Below are positions 7,147 to 14,854 of a DNA stretch of 27,579 bases, piece by piece (the stretch's first letter is position 1; each line of letters opens with the position of its first letter). The notes beneath the pieces were generated by a model. The model saw nothing but the letters and a program-made list of their open reading frames with translations, was not told where the DNA came from and ran no database searches. Both the position numbers and the translations under genes were made by a program. Source of the stretch: a virus; the IMG/VR virus record IMGVR_UViG_3300032087_004993, positions 1 through 27,579 of that record. The stretch is one strand, 5' to 3'.

Positions 7147-7152
7147 TATAAA
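7147..7152 (-). promoter_or_regulatory. TATA box for gene at 7121
   Basis: The minus strand reads ATTTATAAC in the short gap after the upstream gene. TTTATA is centred 28.5 bases before ATG 7121, matching the other leaderless promoters in this window. Confidence 0.5.
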
Positions 7153-7160
7153 TCTGCGCA

Positions 7161-7736
7161 TCAAGATACATGATACTGAACGCCATACATGAAATCGTTA
7201 GTCCACCAGAACGGCGCACTGCGCCCCCTTTCCCATTTCGCTATGTTCTTTTTATCTCTGCGGTAAAACTCTCGATAGGCTTTGGTGGTGTTGGGCCAAA
7301 CGGATTCATCAAGAAGGTCAAGGTTCTCTCCTTTGCTCTGATTAAAACAACGAGGCATCGGAGTCATTTCGCCTTCGGGAATAAGATGCGCCAACTCAAA
7401 TAATTCTTCTATCTTCTCGGCGCAAAAATGCTCTTTGCCATATCGCTTTTCATACTCGATGGCGATAGTTGCGCCGTAATACATAGCCCAAAGATAATTT
7501 GCTCTTGAGTCACCTATCCACTTTGTCATCGGGTGATGTGGATAACCCCCTCTTAGTGGCGTTTGCGCTTTTGTAAGTGGCATCATGTCCGGTGTAGCAC
7601 CGTGTCTAATCACCGCAGAGCCACCCATTTGATAGACTTCAACCAGTATCTTCATGTGCTTGTCGCATAGCGTGCGCCCAGACCTAAACGGGCAGGGGTT
7701 GCCGTTCTCATCTTCTTCTGTTGGAAACATATTCAT
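7161..7736 (-). CDS. Conserved phage protein of the type sometimes named pyrimidine-dimer DNA glycosylase-like
   Basis: The 191-residue protein carries a motif series seen in many phage genomes: GYPHHPMTKWIGDSRANYLWA (about residues 63-83), then EYEKRYGKEHFC, then TKAYREFYRRDKK and a tryptophan-rich end (KWERGRSAPFWW). Databases sometimes call this family pyrimidine-dimer glycosylase or DNA-binding, but I see no experimentally defined active site and regard the function as open. ATG 7736 is preferred over GTG 7745 because AGGTGA lies five bases before it. The gene follows a zinc-ribbon gene whose stop directly abuts GTG 7745, nine bases before this ATG. Confidence 0.6.
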   Translation of the reverse strand: MNMFPTEEDENGNPCPFRSGRTLCDKHMKILVEVYQMGGSAVIRHGATPDMMPLTKAQTPLRGGYPHHPMTKWIGDSRANYLWAMYYGATIAIEYEKRYGKEHFCAEKIEELFELAHLIPEGEMTPMPRCFNQSKGENLDLLDESVWPNTTKAYREFYRRDKKNIAKWERGRSAPFWWTNDFMYGVQYHVS

Positions 7737-7745
7737 TTTATTCAC

Positions 7746-7934
7746 CTAATTAATTACCGTCAAAAAACCGAACCTTCTGCACTGTATGTTTTGGCAGTAA
7801 TATGTCGTGAGTATATCTTCGTTTAAGTGTGTCGCTTTCTTTACGCACTTATCGCAAACGGGACAACGCTTTCGCTTTCTTCTCGGCATCCCCTTGATAG
7901 GATTCGCATTTTTGCGCTCAAAAACTCGGCGCAT
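7746..7934 (-). CDS. Small Ogr/Delta-like zinc-finger protein (62 aa)
   Basis: The basic N-terminus (RKNANPIKGMPRRKRKR) leads into C24-x2-C27, and a second pair C47-x4-C52 in YYCQNIQCRRFGF. This spacing and the TYYCQN-xxCR wording resemble the Ogr/Delta zinc fingers of phage transcription activators, though the protein is short. A role in transcription is therefore plausible but unproven. The ATG at 7934 follows the upstream stop by two bases, with GAGG close by. Confidence 0.55.
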   Translation of the reverse strand: MRRVFERKNANPIKGMPRRKRKRCPVCDKCVKKATHLNEDILTTYYCQNIQCRRFGFLTVIN

Positions 7935-7936
7935 AC

Positions 7937-8212
7937 TCAGTCCTCTATTTCCCTTGTGATGATTTCTTTGAAGTTGAAACCGAAATCTTTCAGAGTTGTC
8001 AAACCCTTCATGCTTTTTTGCGCTATTTCTGGGTCGTCACTTGTTTGTGATATTGATATTAGAACTTCTGCTAATTCTGAGATTGCGCACTTTGTCAAGT
8101 CTGTTATCTCTGTCAACTTTACTAAGTTTCTTTCTGCTATTTCTGCAACCGGCTCTATCGCACGCTTGAAATTCTCTCTCAATTCTCTCCAATCTAAATC
8201 TTCTGCGCTCAT
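7937..8212 (-). CDS. Helical hypothetical protein, 91 aa
   Basis: This protein is almost entirely alpha-helical (ELRENFKRAIEPVAEIAERN, LTKCAISELAEVLISISQ), with heptad-like spacing that suggests self-association or a protein-binding bundle. The ATG at 8212 follows an excellent ribosome site, GGAGGTGA, placed eight bases upstream inside the end of the preceding gene. No family recognised. Confidence 0.6.
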   Translation of the reverse strand: MSAEDLDWRELRENFKRAIEPVAEIAERNLVKLTEITDLTKCAISELAEVLISISQTSDDPEIAQKSMKGLTTLKDFGFNFKEIITREIED

Positions 8213-8362
8213 TTATTTTTCACCTCCTTCTGTTTTCTTTTTGAGATAATACAAGCGGTCATGCAAACGACTTGTGCCATATTTGATTATCCATTCTAAC
8301 TGCTTATCTGTCATTTTCTTCATCGCTTCCATGCAAATAGTTGTAAGATTTTCTTCACTCAT
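8213..8362 (-). CDS. Small basic helical protein (49 aa)
   Basis: The short frame is MSEENLTTICMEAMKKMTDK followed by LEWIIKYGTSRLHDRLYYLKKKTEGGEK. It fits exactly between two genes: its ATG directly follows the upstream TAA and its TAA directly precedes the next ATG. AAGGAG precedes its start. Single basic helix bundle; function unknown. Confidence 0.55.
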   Translation of the reverse strand: MSEENLTTICMEAMKKMTDKQLEWIIKYGTSRLHDRLYYLKKKTEGGEK

Positions 8363-9076
8363 TTAGTCCCACTCCTTAGTCGGGTCGTCATCATAGTCTC
8401 CGGTCTTCAACAAATAATCATCAAGGCAACTAACCACTTCGTCTTTCATATCTTCGGGCGCAGACTCGATTTGTCCGGTATATGCGCCCCCTAAGTCCTT
8501 TGTTACTGCCTTTGTGACTATGTCAGACCATCCCAAAGGAGTAAGGTCGGTGACTAAGGCAATCGCTGTAAAGCCTCCACTGCTTGCGCTTGTTTGCTCG
8601 CTGTCGTCAAAAATCGGGTGAAGGTTTTGGACTTCTGAAATCAACTTTATCATGTAAGAAGCACGCCTTTCTGAACGGGTTTGCGCACTCTCGTTGGCAT
8701 AATCTTTGATTACATTGACTCCGAAATTGTCAAACATGTTGCTTCTAATCCTCTCTATATACTCTCTGTTGAAGTATCTCGATTCTTCCCCACCGTCACC
8801 GTCTAACCTAAGTTGAACATGACGACCAATCCCCATGTGAACAGTGAGCCACATAGCGATTTCATACGCATCAATCTCATAATCTTCTTTCAGAATGGTT
8901 ACGCATATATCAATACACTCTTGCATCTTCTGCGCATTCTCGTCTGAAAGGGCTTTGAATGCACTGGTTCCGTCTGATTTGAGAACTCCCAAATCGGGAT
9001 TAACAACCATTCTATTCTCAAGGAAAAACATAAACAAGTCAACCGCTTCATTGACTACTTCTTTCATGTTATTCAT
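8363..9076 (-). CDS. Hypothetical protein, 237 aa
   Basis: This mostly helical, acidic protein has no family I recognise. Segments include NEAVDLFMFFLENRMVVNPD, an aliphatic helix EIAMWLTVHMGIGRHVQLRL, and a Ser/Gly-rich loop followed by FTAIALVTDLTPLGW. The C-terminus is acidic (GDYDDDPTKEWD). The ATG at 9076 is preceded by GGGGGTG and overlaps the previous stop (ATGA). Confidence 0.55.
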   Translation of the reverse strand: MNNMKEVVNEAVDLFMFFLENRMVVNPDLGVLKSDGTSAFKALSDENAQKMQECIDICVTILKEDYEIDAYEIAMWLTVHMGIGRHVQLRLDGDGGEESRYFNREYIERIRSNMFDNFGVNVIKDYANESAQTRSERRASYMIKLISEVQNLHPIFDDSEQTSASSGGFTAIALVTDLTPLGWSDIVTKAVTKDLGGAYTGQIESAPEDMKDEVVSCLDDYLLKTGDYDDDPTKEWD

Positions 9077-9528
9077 TCATACACCCCCTCTTCATAGCCG
9101 AAGATAGGCAACATGTGACTTTGAAAATACTCCTTGCGCAACTCAAACATACTGAGTCCCGTCATAGTTTCAAAAACTGTGCTTTGGTTTGCTTGATAAT
9201 CGAGTTTGCGCAGTTTAGCAACAACGACCCCGACAATCAAATTAGGTGAATGCTCGGGTGATTTGTTATATGCGCAGTAGGTTCCCAGAGGGTTGAATTG
9301 TAATTGTTTGGCCTGCCCATCTTCATCACACCACAACTCTTCGACTTCAAAGCAATCGAATGTGTCTTCTGATACCCTCAAGAAGAACGGCGTTCCTCTT
9401 GAAAAATTGCAGTTCTCAAAATATCCTCCGACCTTCTCTTGAAGTAGTTCCATCGTTATGTCCTCGTCATGCGAGATTACATTAGTCTCGCCCGACGGCT
9501 TAATTTCAATCCATGTTGTTTGAGTCAT
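9073..9528 (-). CDS. DUF3846-like protein
   Basis: The core matches the DUF3846 pattern: IEIKPSGETNVISHDEDIT, then LLQEKVGGYFENCNF, then DEDGQAKQLQFNPLGTYCAY, then IVGVVVAKL. The family is widespread in phages and mobile elements without a firm function. I place the start at ATG 9528, which has GGAG about eight bases upstream. The same frame stays open to a GTG at 9663, adding 45 very basic residues, so a longer form is possible. A 37-codon ORF in another frame (9525-9638) has ATGA overlaps at both ends and competes for that stretch. The stop overlaps the next gene by ATGA. Confidence 0.65.
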   Translation of the reverse strand: MTQTTWIEIKPSGETNVISHDEDITMELLQEKVGGYFENCNFSRGTPFFLRVSEDTFDCFEVEELWCDEDGQAKQLQFNPLGTYCAYNKSPEHSPNLIVGVVVAKLRKLDYQANQSTVFETMTGLSMFELRKEYFQSHMLPIFGYEEGVYE

Positions 9529-9634
9529 TTTCTTACTCTCCTTGATACTCCCATCGAAACCAGTGATATAAACCTTATCAAAAGATTTCTTCTGTTTGAC
9601 TTCGGGCTTTCTCGGTCTGCGGTGAATGCGTTGC

Positions 9635-10036
9635 TCATTGTTTCGCCTCCCATGTCTTTTCACCCAATCGTCTGCTCGCCACCTGTCTGCGCAACCCCCT
9701 TTGAATCTTTGCGTAGTGTTCTTCCGCCTTCACCTGCTTCAATTCCTTCTTAGCCTGCGCCAATTCATTCTCAAGTCGCCATATTTTTGCTTGAATCTCT
9801 TCCCTTCTTCTCAAGCCTTCTGTTCTCTTCTCAAGAATTGCGTCAAAATCTTCTTGCGAATTGACGACATAGATTTCATGCGGTATTGGTGGTTGCGCAG
9901 ATAGCAAACATTTCTTTGCGTATTCATTAGCCTCATTTCTTGCGACTGTTGAAGGTCTGTTCACTGTGCCGAATGAGAATATGGTGAAGTCTGCGCCATC
10001 TCCAACATCAACAACGACTGCGGGAAATTGCACCAT
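9635..10036 (-). CDS. Coiled-coil hypothetical protein, 133 aa
   Basis: The N-terminal half is strand-rich (MVQFPAVVVDVGDGADFTIF) and the C-terminal half is a charged coiled coil (RREEIQAKIWRLENELAQAK) ending in a basic tail. A role as an oligomeric adaptor is possible. ATG 10036 shares a TGATG overlap with the upstream stop and has GGAGGTGA at a good distance, so I prefer it over GTG 10039. Confidence 0.55.
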   Translation of the reverse strand: MVQFPAVVVDVGDGADFTIFSFGTVNRPSTVARNEANEYAKKCLLSAQPPIPHEIYVVNSQEDFDAILEKRTEGLRRREEIQAKIWRLENELAQAKKELKQVKAEEHYAKIQRGLRRQVASRRLGEKTWEAKQ

Positions 10037-10374
10037 CACTCATCACCTCCGTAATACGGGTCTAACTTTGGGTTAGGTATTTGCATCCATGAACCGGCGA
10101 ATTGCGCCTCAAATGAAATGTTCTCAACGAAGTCGGGGTCTTTGAGCAACAACAACGGCTTTGTATAATCTTGCGCCTGCTCTGCCTTCTTTAATTCTTC
10201 AAACATAGTTTGCGCTTTTTCATCTGACAACTCGACCCAATACAGAACGGCGTGCCTGTGTCTGTTGCAGTTTGCTCTCATTGCTACGGGCGAAGGCGCA
10301 GAGCCTATTTCCTCAACCTCAAAGAAAGAGTCAATTCCGTATGCGTCTGCGATTCCGCAGTATATTTTGCTCAT
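10036..10374 (-). CDS. Hypothetical protein, 112 aa
   Basis: This soluble protein starts MSKIYCGIADAYGIDSFFEV. A conserved-looking patch RANCNRHRHAVLYWVELSDE contains two histidines and one cysteine, which could bind metal, but I know no matching family. The C-terminus is acidic (YYGGDE). ATG 10374 overlaps the preceding stop (ATGA). Function unknown. Confidence 0.55.
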   Translation of the reverse strand: MSKIYCGIADAYGIDSFFEVEEIGSAPSPVAMRANCNRHRHAVLYWVELSDEKAQTMFEELKKAEQAQDYTKPLLLLKDPDFVENISFEAQFAGSWMQIPNPKLDPYYGGDE

Positions 10375-10583
10375 TCCTGTTCACCTACCATTTCCACCAA
10401 CGCTTCAATACCAAATCGCTCAACCATTAGGTCAAGGTGCTGATTCGTTTCTTCAAGCAACGCTCGTAGTCGCTTAACTTCTTTTATCAAGACTTCAGTA
10501 TGATGCTTCTTATCGGAAGTCATTTCCGCCTTGAATCCAATCAAATAATTCAATGACTTGTTCACTTCATCTGTATCACTCAT
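10371..10583 (-). CDS. Coiled-coil protein, 70 aa
   Basis: The protein is a short, almost fully helical coiled coil (LIGFKAEMTSDKKHHTEVLI, KEVKRLRALLEETNQHLDLM). It may dimerise with neighbouring coiled-coil products. The ATG at 10583 and the stop both lie in ATGA overlaps. No family recognised. Confidence 0.55.
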   Translation of the reverse strand: MSDTDEVNKSLNYLIGFKAEMTSDKKHHTEVLIKEVKRLRALLEETNQHLDLMVERFGIEALVEMVGEQE

Positions 10584-10885
10584 TCTATCAACTCCTTGAT
10601 TCCGTTTAACATTCGGCGCAATCTGATTATCTCATCATGTTGCTCTCTGTGCGCCTTTCTCAATTTCTTGATTTGTGCCTTTGGTGTGCAGTCTGCGCAG
10701 TGAGGGCTTGTTCCAGTTCTGTGAGGGTAATACTCCTTTGTGCATCTTTCTCCATCTTCATTCTCAAAACCGCATACTTCCCACGCATCACGCAATCTGA
10801 AACCGACCATGTGCGCTCTTTGTGATGCTCGCTCTTTGTCAACTTCATAAAACTTAGACGGGTCTCTATATGTTTCTTCGCTCAT
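10580..10885 (-). CDS. Zinc-ribbon coiled-coil protein, 101 aa
   Basis: Residues 38-66 carry four cysteines, C38 and C48, then C63-x2-C66 (HCADC), forming a likely zinc site. A charged helix follows (QIKKLRKAHREQHDEIIRLR). The structure resembles small DNA- or protein-binding accessory factors. A GGAGAGG ribosome site precedes ATG 10885, which overlaps the upstream stop (ATGA). Function unknown. Confidence 0.55.
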   Translation of the reverse strand: MSEETYRDPSKFYEVDKERASQRAHMVGFRLRDAWEVCGFENEDGERCTKEYYPHRTGTSPHCADCTPKAQIKKLRKAHREQHDEIIRLRRMLNGIKELIE

Positions 10886-11277
10886 TCTTCTTCCTCTCCT
10901 TCATATTTTTCTCCGCAATCAAGACATTCTGCGCCATCTAAAGTCTCAACATAGTTGATGTGTTGGCAGGGTGCAGGTTTGACCTTGCGCACCCATAGCG
11001 CACCGTCGCCGTTAAGCAGGCTGATGCAGTCAATCTCATCATGGGAAAGTGTGTGGTATCTGCCAATTCTGCCGTCGGGCAGGTTGACAATTTCTGAATG
11101 TAAAACTGCGCACCATTGACCGCCTAATTCATCGGGCAGTCTGATGGTGTCATAGTCATGTGTTCCGACGAAAGTGCCGTTGCGCATATTGATTACACCG
11201 CTACCGTCAGTCAATCCGGCAGGGTTGCCGAACATGTCAACATCTTCAACAGGCTCGCCCCATTCGTTTCTGCGCAT
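10882..11277 (-). CDS. Hypothetical protein with C-terminal zinc knuckle (131 aa)
   Basis: The main body is strand-rich (GSGVINMRNGTFVGTHDYDT, LGGQWCAVLHSEIVNLPDGR), and the tail carries C104, H106, C118 and C121 (PCQHINYV...ECLDCGEKY), a compact zinc knuckle, before an acidic end. I start at ATG 11277, which forms a TGATG overlap and has GGGGGTG upstream; the longer frame from 11316 has no such support. Function unknown. Confidence 0.55.
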   Translation of the reverse strand: MRRNEWGEPVEDVDMFGNPAGLTDGSGVINMRNGTFVGTHDYDTIRLPDELGGQWCAVLHSEIVNLPDGRIGRYHTLSHDEIDCISLLNGDGALWVRKVKPAPCQHINYVETLDGAECLDCGEKYEGEEEE

Positions 11278-11549
11278 CAGTTGTTCACCCCCTGCGTCAA
11301 TTTGTCTATGCAACAAAGTCCGATGTGCATTTTTTGTGGCAATGCGTCACGCATTTTGTGGGTGGATGGCGAACCGACGGATGCCCTCGATTCGATTATG
11401 ATATACTCGGCATGACTGCGCTCTCTCCCGAAGGGTTTGTTCAGTGCCTTACCGCACATTGAGCAAGCACACCAAAGGTTTGAGTCAACCCATTGTTGTT
11501 GTGCGTCATGCGCCGGATTGAGACGACTCCTAAAGTTTGGTTTGCTCAT
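11277..11549 (-). CDS. Cysteine-rich hypothetical protein, 90 aa
   Basis: The protein has a cysteine cluster WCACSMCGKAL (C27, C29, C32) and a distant pair C79/C80 (GLCCIDKL), consistent with a treble-clef-like zinc fold. The middle contains GRERSHAEYIIIE. ATG 11549 is coupled to the upstream stop (ATGA). Family and function unknown. Confidence 0.5.
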   Translation of the reverse strand: MSKPNFRSRLNPAHDAQQQWVDSNLWCACSMCGKALNKPFGRERSHAEYIIIESRASVGSPSTHKMRDALPQKMHIGLCCIDKLTQGVNN

Positions 11550-11977
11550 TGGTTCACCCCCCTGCTCTGCATAGCACTGCGCACAATTTCAGCAATGTCT
11601 GCGTCGTGCTTTTCTTTGATTGTTGTTTTCTTAGATGGTGGAATAACTGCGCTTCTCTTGTTGTTTAGGATGCGCACCTTCTTCTTAGAAGAAGGGGATA
11701 ATGTAACTGAGGTTGCTTGCGCATTAGTCATAACAACCAGAATGTGATTCACAGAGCAAACCAAAGTTCCGGTTTGAATCTCTTTCATATCTCTGCCACA
11801 CGCAGGGCATACGCCTGCGCAGGCTTTGCCTTTCAAGCGAACCAGTATATCAGAAATGCCACCGTCGGGCCTCTTGCATAGAACTCCTACGGAGTCTTCA
11901 CCTGCAAGGGATAGAACCTTGACCGGCTCATAATCCGCAGGGATTTCTCTAACATTCCTCAAGAAGTCTGCGCTCAT
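11546..11977 (-). CDS. Zinc-ribbon hypothetical protein, 143 aa
   Basis: A beta-rich N-terminal domain (VKVLSLAGEDSVGVLCKRPD) leads to a four-ligand site, C57/C60 in CPACGRDM and C74/H78 in VCSVNH. A long basic C-terminal tail follows (SSKKKVRILNNKRSAVIPPS) with a final helix. Binding to nucleic acid via the tail is plausible. GGGGG precedes ATG 11977, in an ATGA overlap. Confidence 0.55.
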   Translation of the reverse strand: MSADFLRNVREIPADYEPVKVLSLAGEDSVGVLCKRPDGGISDILVRLKGKACAGVCPACGRDMKEIQTGTLVCSVNHILVVMTNAQATSVTLSPSSKKKVRILNNKRSAVIPPSKKTTIKEKHDADIAEIVRSAMQSRGVNQ

Positions 11978-12306
11978 TGTGATGCCCCCTTTTTGCTGTG
12001 CCTTCTGAAGTGCTTCTTGAAGGGGTCGTTACCTAATCTCTCTTGTGGTCTGTCTCTGCGCCCTGCGTAGGGTAGGTCTATCTTCTTGATTTCCCACACC
12101 ATAGGACTTGATTTCAATTCTTCTTCGCTGAAGTAACCGAACTCTTCTTCAAATCCTTGAACGAATCCAAAATGAACCCCGTCGTCGTTTAATTCTGTTG
12201 CGAACCAATACCATCCGGTCATTGATTCCCAACCTTTCAAAACCTTATACCGCTCGCCAAATGCGTCAATAAAAAGTCCTTCGCCAAATGTTCTTAGTGT
12301 AGCCAT
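11974..12306 (-). CDS. DUF2958-like protein, 110 aa
   Basis: The stretch GWYWFATELNDDGVHFGFVQ, continuing GFEEEFGYFSEEELKSS, matches the DUF2958 signature (FG-hV-G-xxE-GYFS-xxEL). This family is found on plasmids and phages and has no established biochemical function. The C-terminus is a basic tail (KKHFRRHSKKGASQ) that is not typical of the family. A GGAGG ribosome site lies upstream of ATG 12306. Fold assignment is fairly secure; role unknown. Confidence 0.6.
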   Translation of the reverse strand: MATLRTFGEGLFIDAFGERYKVLKGWESMTGWYWFATELNDDGVHFGFVQGFEEEFGYFSEEELKSSPMVWEIKKIDLPYAGRRDRPQERLGNDPFKKHFRRHSKKGASQ

Positions 12307-12309
12307 ACT

Positions 12310-12456
12310 TTATGCCTCCTTGTTATTTCCGATGCTTAACCTGTTTATAACCCTTGTGCGATTCTTAGTTTCAACCGCTTCGATTAGCCATGCCATAAGC
12401 AACGGGAAAATAATCAAGTAAATGGATGCGCCCAAAATATAGAGAATGAAACTCAT
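12310..12456 (-). CDS. Small membrane protein, 48 aa
   Basis: The frame MSFILYILGASIYLIIFPLL continues MAWLIEAVE, one long hydrophobic helix of about 24 residues, followed by a basic cytosolic tail (KNRTRVINRLSIGNNKEA). The ATG overlaps the previous stop (ATGA) and the stop lies three bases before the next ATG, with that gene's GGAGG inside its end. It could be a holin-like or membrane-anchor peptide, but nothing specific supports this. Confidence 0.55.
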   Translation of the reverse strand: MSFILYILGASIYLIIFPLLMAWLIEAVETKNRTRVINRLSIGNNKEA

Positions 12457-12917
12457 TGCGCATCACCTCTTGAGCAATCGCATGAATGCTCATTGAATCC
12501 TTCAATCATGCGCTTCAATCCTTCGGGGGTATCAACTAAGGCAAGTTGCGCCATAGGGATTGCGATTAGCGCAAGGTCTTGCGTTTTTGGATGCTTACCC
12601 ATATCTGAAATGAATGACGCAACTGCGTTCTGTGGGTCGTGGGGCAGATAATCCAAAGCCCTCCCTTTAGCCCACTTCATGTGGGATGCTCTGCAAGTGC
12701 CTGCGCAAGCGTGGCAGTCGTCTTGATGAGATTGGGTGCGCTGTGGTGTTTCGTTTTCGGCAGGTATAGCAACATTGTTGACAGGAGGGGAGTCAACGCC
12801 GTCAGAAACCGCCACAGACGCATTATTGAGTAGGAACTCGGTAAGTGTCGAATATACCCATGCTACGCAAATGATGAACAGCAAGCAGAGCAGAGTTTCA
12901 AGAGTTGCGCTAATCAA
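12453..12917 (-). CDS. Membrane-anchored Cys-rich protein, TTG start (154 aa)
   Basis: The N-terminus (TLETLLCLLFIICVAWVY) is a membrane helix or uncleaved signal. A flexible linker follows, then a compact cluster C68, C71, C75, H79 (CHACAGTCRASH), then helices and a C-terminal HSCDCSRGD. The start is TTG 12917, supported by a TTGA overlap with the previous stop and GGAG upstream. The cysteines may bind metal or form disulfides if the domain is outside the cell. Function unknown. Confidence 0.5.
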   Translation of the reverse strand: MISATLETLLCLLFIICVAWVYSTLTEFLLNNASVAVSDGVDSPPVNNVAIPAENETPQRTQSHQDDCHACAGTCRASHMKWAKGRALDYLPHDPQNAVASFISDMGKHPKTQDLALIAIPMAQLALVDTPEGLKRMIEGFNEHSCDCSRGDAQ

Positions 12918-13666
12918 GCGACCAACTCCTTTGATTGAATGAACATATCAAAGATTTTGATTTTGTCCTCGTCAATGTTTTCTTTGATGATTCTCTCAAA
13001 AAAGCCCAAGAAATCATTTGCGCTTTTGCTACACCATGCGACATCTCCCTCAACTGGTTTCGATATAATGTGAAACTCAATTTCTTTGCTGTGTATGTCC
13101 GGCATACCTTTTAGAACTGCGTTCTTTAGGATTTTTAACCCGTATATGTGGTGTGTATGCTTGAGAGGCTTAGAGTAAAAGTCAATTGCCTTTTTCAATT
13201 TTGAAATGATTGCAGGGTTTCCGTCAATCGCATAGCGCAGAATTATCTTATTGACCCACTTGCGCTTAGGTATAATGACGAAGCCAATATCAAACTTAGT
13301 GCCGTCAATCTCTTTGCGCACTATGGACTGCGTTATGTGCTTCGGCTCAATCGGCTTGCTCATTTTCTTACCCATAATATAGGCCTCATGGGTATGGCGC
13401 AGAACTCTCATGAAACTCTTATGCGCCTCCCAATCACCATTTCTTCTGATTTTTCCACTGCGAGCGACTTCGATTTGGAACTTGTCTTGAACCTCTTTGG
13501 ACTCTAAGCACACCGGACAGATGTGCGCAGGCTCGGCAAGTGGAACTCTATCGTTGTTATACATGTAGTGCAGTTTAGCCATTTCGTCAACGGTATATCG
13601 CCATGTGCAGTTTGCGCATGGCTTTACTTCGGGGTTCTCTGGTAGCCAGTTTGGTTCTCCACTCAT
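12914..13666 (-). CDS. Zinc-finger hypothetical protein, 250 aa
   Basis: The protein has an N-terminal four-cysteine ribbon, C17/C20 (PCANCTW) and C50/C53 (ICPVCLE), then a helical and basic region with a His-rich patch (KPLKHTHHIYGLKI). The central VRKEIDGTKFDIGFVIIPKR looks like a beta hairpin. I use ATG 13666, one base after the upstream stop, rather than the TTG at 13693. I cannot name the family; nucleic-acid binding is inferred from charge and zinc ribbon. Confidence 0.5.
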   Translation of the reverse strand: MSGEPNWLPENPEVKPCANCTWRYTVDEMAKLHYMYNNDRVPLAEPAHICPVCLESKEVQDKFQIEVARSGKIRRNGDWEAHKSFMRVLRHTHEAYIMGKKMSKPIEPKHITQSIVRKEIDGTKFDIGFVIIPKRKWVNKIILRYAIDGNPAIISKLKKAIDFYSKPLKHTHHIYGLKILKNAVLKGMPDIHSKEIEFHIISKPVEGDVAWCSKSANDFLGFFERIIKENIDEDKIKIFDMFIQSKELVA

Positions 13667-13667
13667 C

Positions 13668-14198
13668 TCAATCACTCTCCCACACTTTTTCAATGTCCTC
13701 TATGCGCTTGAATACAAGCCACTTACCGCCGTCAACTCTCTTGACCCAATAACCTGCATCCTTGATTTGCTGTTTGCGCTGTTTCCATTCATCCCAAAAC
13801 TCTGATGTTGCGTTTGCCCACCATACGGTGCGCTTTTTAGCCATCTTGAATTTTGCGCCGAAGGCATCCATTTCTTGATAAACGAACCTCGGTTCTTCGT
13901 GATACTTGACCTCGACCTCATCAGAGTTAATGCACACATTGACAGTTTGGGCATAATTAACTGCGCAGTCTAACGCTTTATCGAGTTTTAATGATAGATT
14001 CTTTTGAAACCAACATCGGGAATAGTGGAACCTTGACTTTGATTCTTTTACTATGTGCGTGATATACAAGGTATAGAACTGCTCTTTTTCGCCCGTTCTG
14101 CACACATGAAGAACGGTCTTGCGCCAGTCTTCGCCGTTAGGCTTGACAATCTTAGAGCCTCGGCTGTAAATCGTTTCGTTGTCCTGTGGTGCGCTCAT
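13668..14198 (-). CDS. Hypothetical protein, 176 aa
   Basis: The protein is a strand-rich soluble product (TVLHVCRTGEKEQFYTLYIT) with a tryptophan-rich C-terminal segment (TVWWANATSEFWDEWKQRKQ, then GYWVKRVDGGKWLVFKR). The ending resembles a small wing-like beta hairpin, but no family is recognised. ATG 14198 overlaps the previous stop (ATGA). Confidence 0.55.
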   Translation of the reverse strand: MSAPQDNETIYSRGSKIVKPNGEDWRKTVLHVCRTGEKEQFYTLYITHIVKESKSRFHYSRCWFQKNLSLKLDKALDCAVNYAQTVNVCINSDEVEVKYHEEPRFVYQEMDAFGAKFKMAKKRTVWWANATSEFWDEWKQRKQQIKDAGYWVKRVDGGKWLVFKRIEDIEKVWESD

Positions 14199-14467
14199 TG
14201 TAATTCCTCCATTGTAGTGATTGCGCTTTCAAGATTGGTATGCGCCTCGTCAACTTCTGCGAATGCTTCTTCAAGTGCGTTCATTGCTTCTTCGATTGCC
14301 TCTCCCATAGGAGAGGATTCAAGCCCACGCTCGCACATGTTATCGTATTTCGATTCCTCGTCTGAAACCATCTCTTCTATTGCACTGCGAAGGTCTTCGA
14401 GAACTCCCAAAGCATTCTGCGCAGTCTTCGCCAATTTTGCTATCTTTCTTCTATCGCTTGCGTTCAT
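14195..14467 (-). CDS. Acidic coiled-coil protein, 90 aa
   Basis: The product is entirely helical and acidic (NALGVLEDLRSAIEEMVSDE, AMNALEEAFAEVDEAHTNLE), with heptad repeats. It probably oligomerises or binds a basic partner. The ATG at 14467 overlaps the upstream stop (ATGA), so it is co-translated with the first gene of this operon. No family recognised. Confidence 0.6.
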   Translation of the reverse strand: MNASDRRKIAKLAKTAQNALGVLEDLRSAIEEMVSDEESKYDNMCERGLESSPMGEAIEEAMNALEEAFAEVDEAHTNLESAITTMEELQ

Positions 14468-14709
14468 TGTGTTCCACCTCTTACTATGATTGTGTCGCCT
14501 TTTGAAACCATGAATGTCAATGGCATGGATTGCGTTTCGTTGGCTACATCTTCAACGAATTGCATCAGAGTTTCAGTATTCAACTCGGTTTCTTCCGGCA
14601 TAATATACACCACTGTTGACACTTCCATAGTGTCGCAGTGTTGCATTTCTGCACTGAATAAGGTCGGCTGTTCGTCGGACTGTGGTGGGTCGGTGTTGCT
14701 ATCTCCCAT
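14464..14709 (-). CDS. Hypothetical protein, 81 aa, first gene of long operon
   Basis: The protein begins MGDSNTDPPQSDEQPTLFSA and has a strand-helix-strand body (VSTVVYIMPEE, LMQFVEDVANET, LTFMVSKGDTIIVRGG). The frame is open upstream to 14835, but the ATG at 14709 is preferred: a TTTATA box lies 27.5 bases before it and GGGGAGTG directly precedes it. It heads a chain of about a dozen overlapping genes running to 9073. Function unknown. Confidence 0.55.
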   Translation of the reverse strand: MGDSNTDPPQSDEQPTLFSAEMQHCDTMEVSTVVYIMPEETELNTETLMQFVEDVANETQSMPLTFMVSKGDTIIVRGGTQ

Positions 14710-14733
14710 GCACTCCCCTATCATATAGAGGGA

Positions 14734-14739
14734 TATAAA
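14734..14739 (-). promoter_or_regulatory. TATA box of the long small-gene operon
   Basis: The minus strand reads GGGGGTTTATATCC, with TTTATA centred 27.5 bases before ATG 14709. A partly palindromic CCCTCTATATGATAGGGG lies between it and the start, possibly an operator. Confidence 0.6.
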
Positions 14740-14854
14740 CCCCCTACTTGATTGACTCGTTGAAATGGTGATTTTGAAGGACTGGTTTCGACTCCGTAAA
14801 ATATCAAAATAATTCTGTATTAACTTCATGCGCATATAGGCACACCGAGACCGA

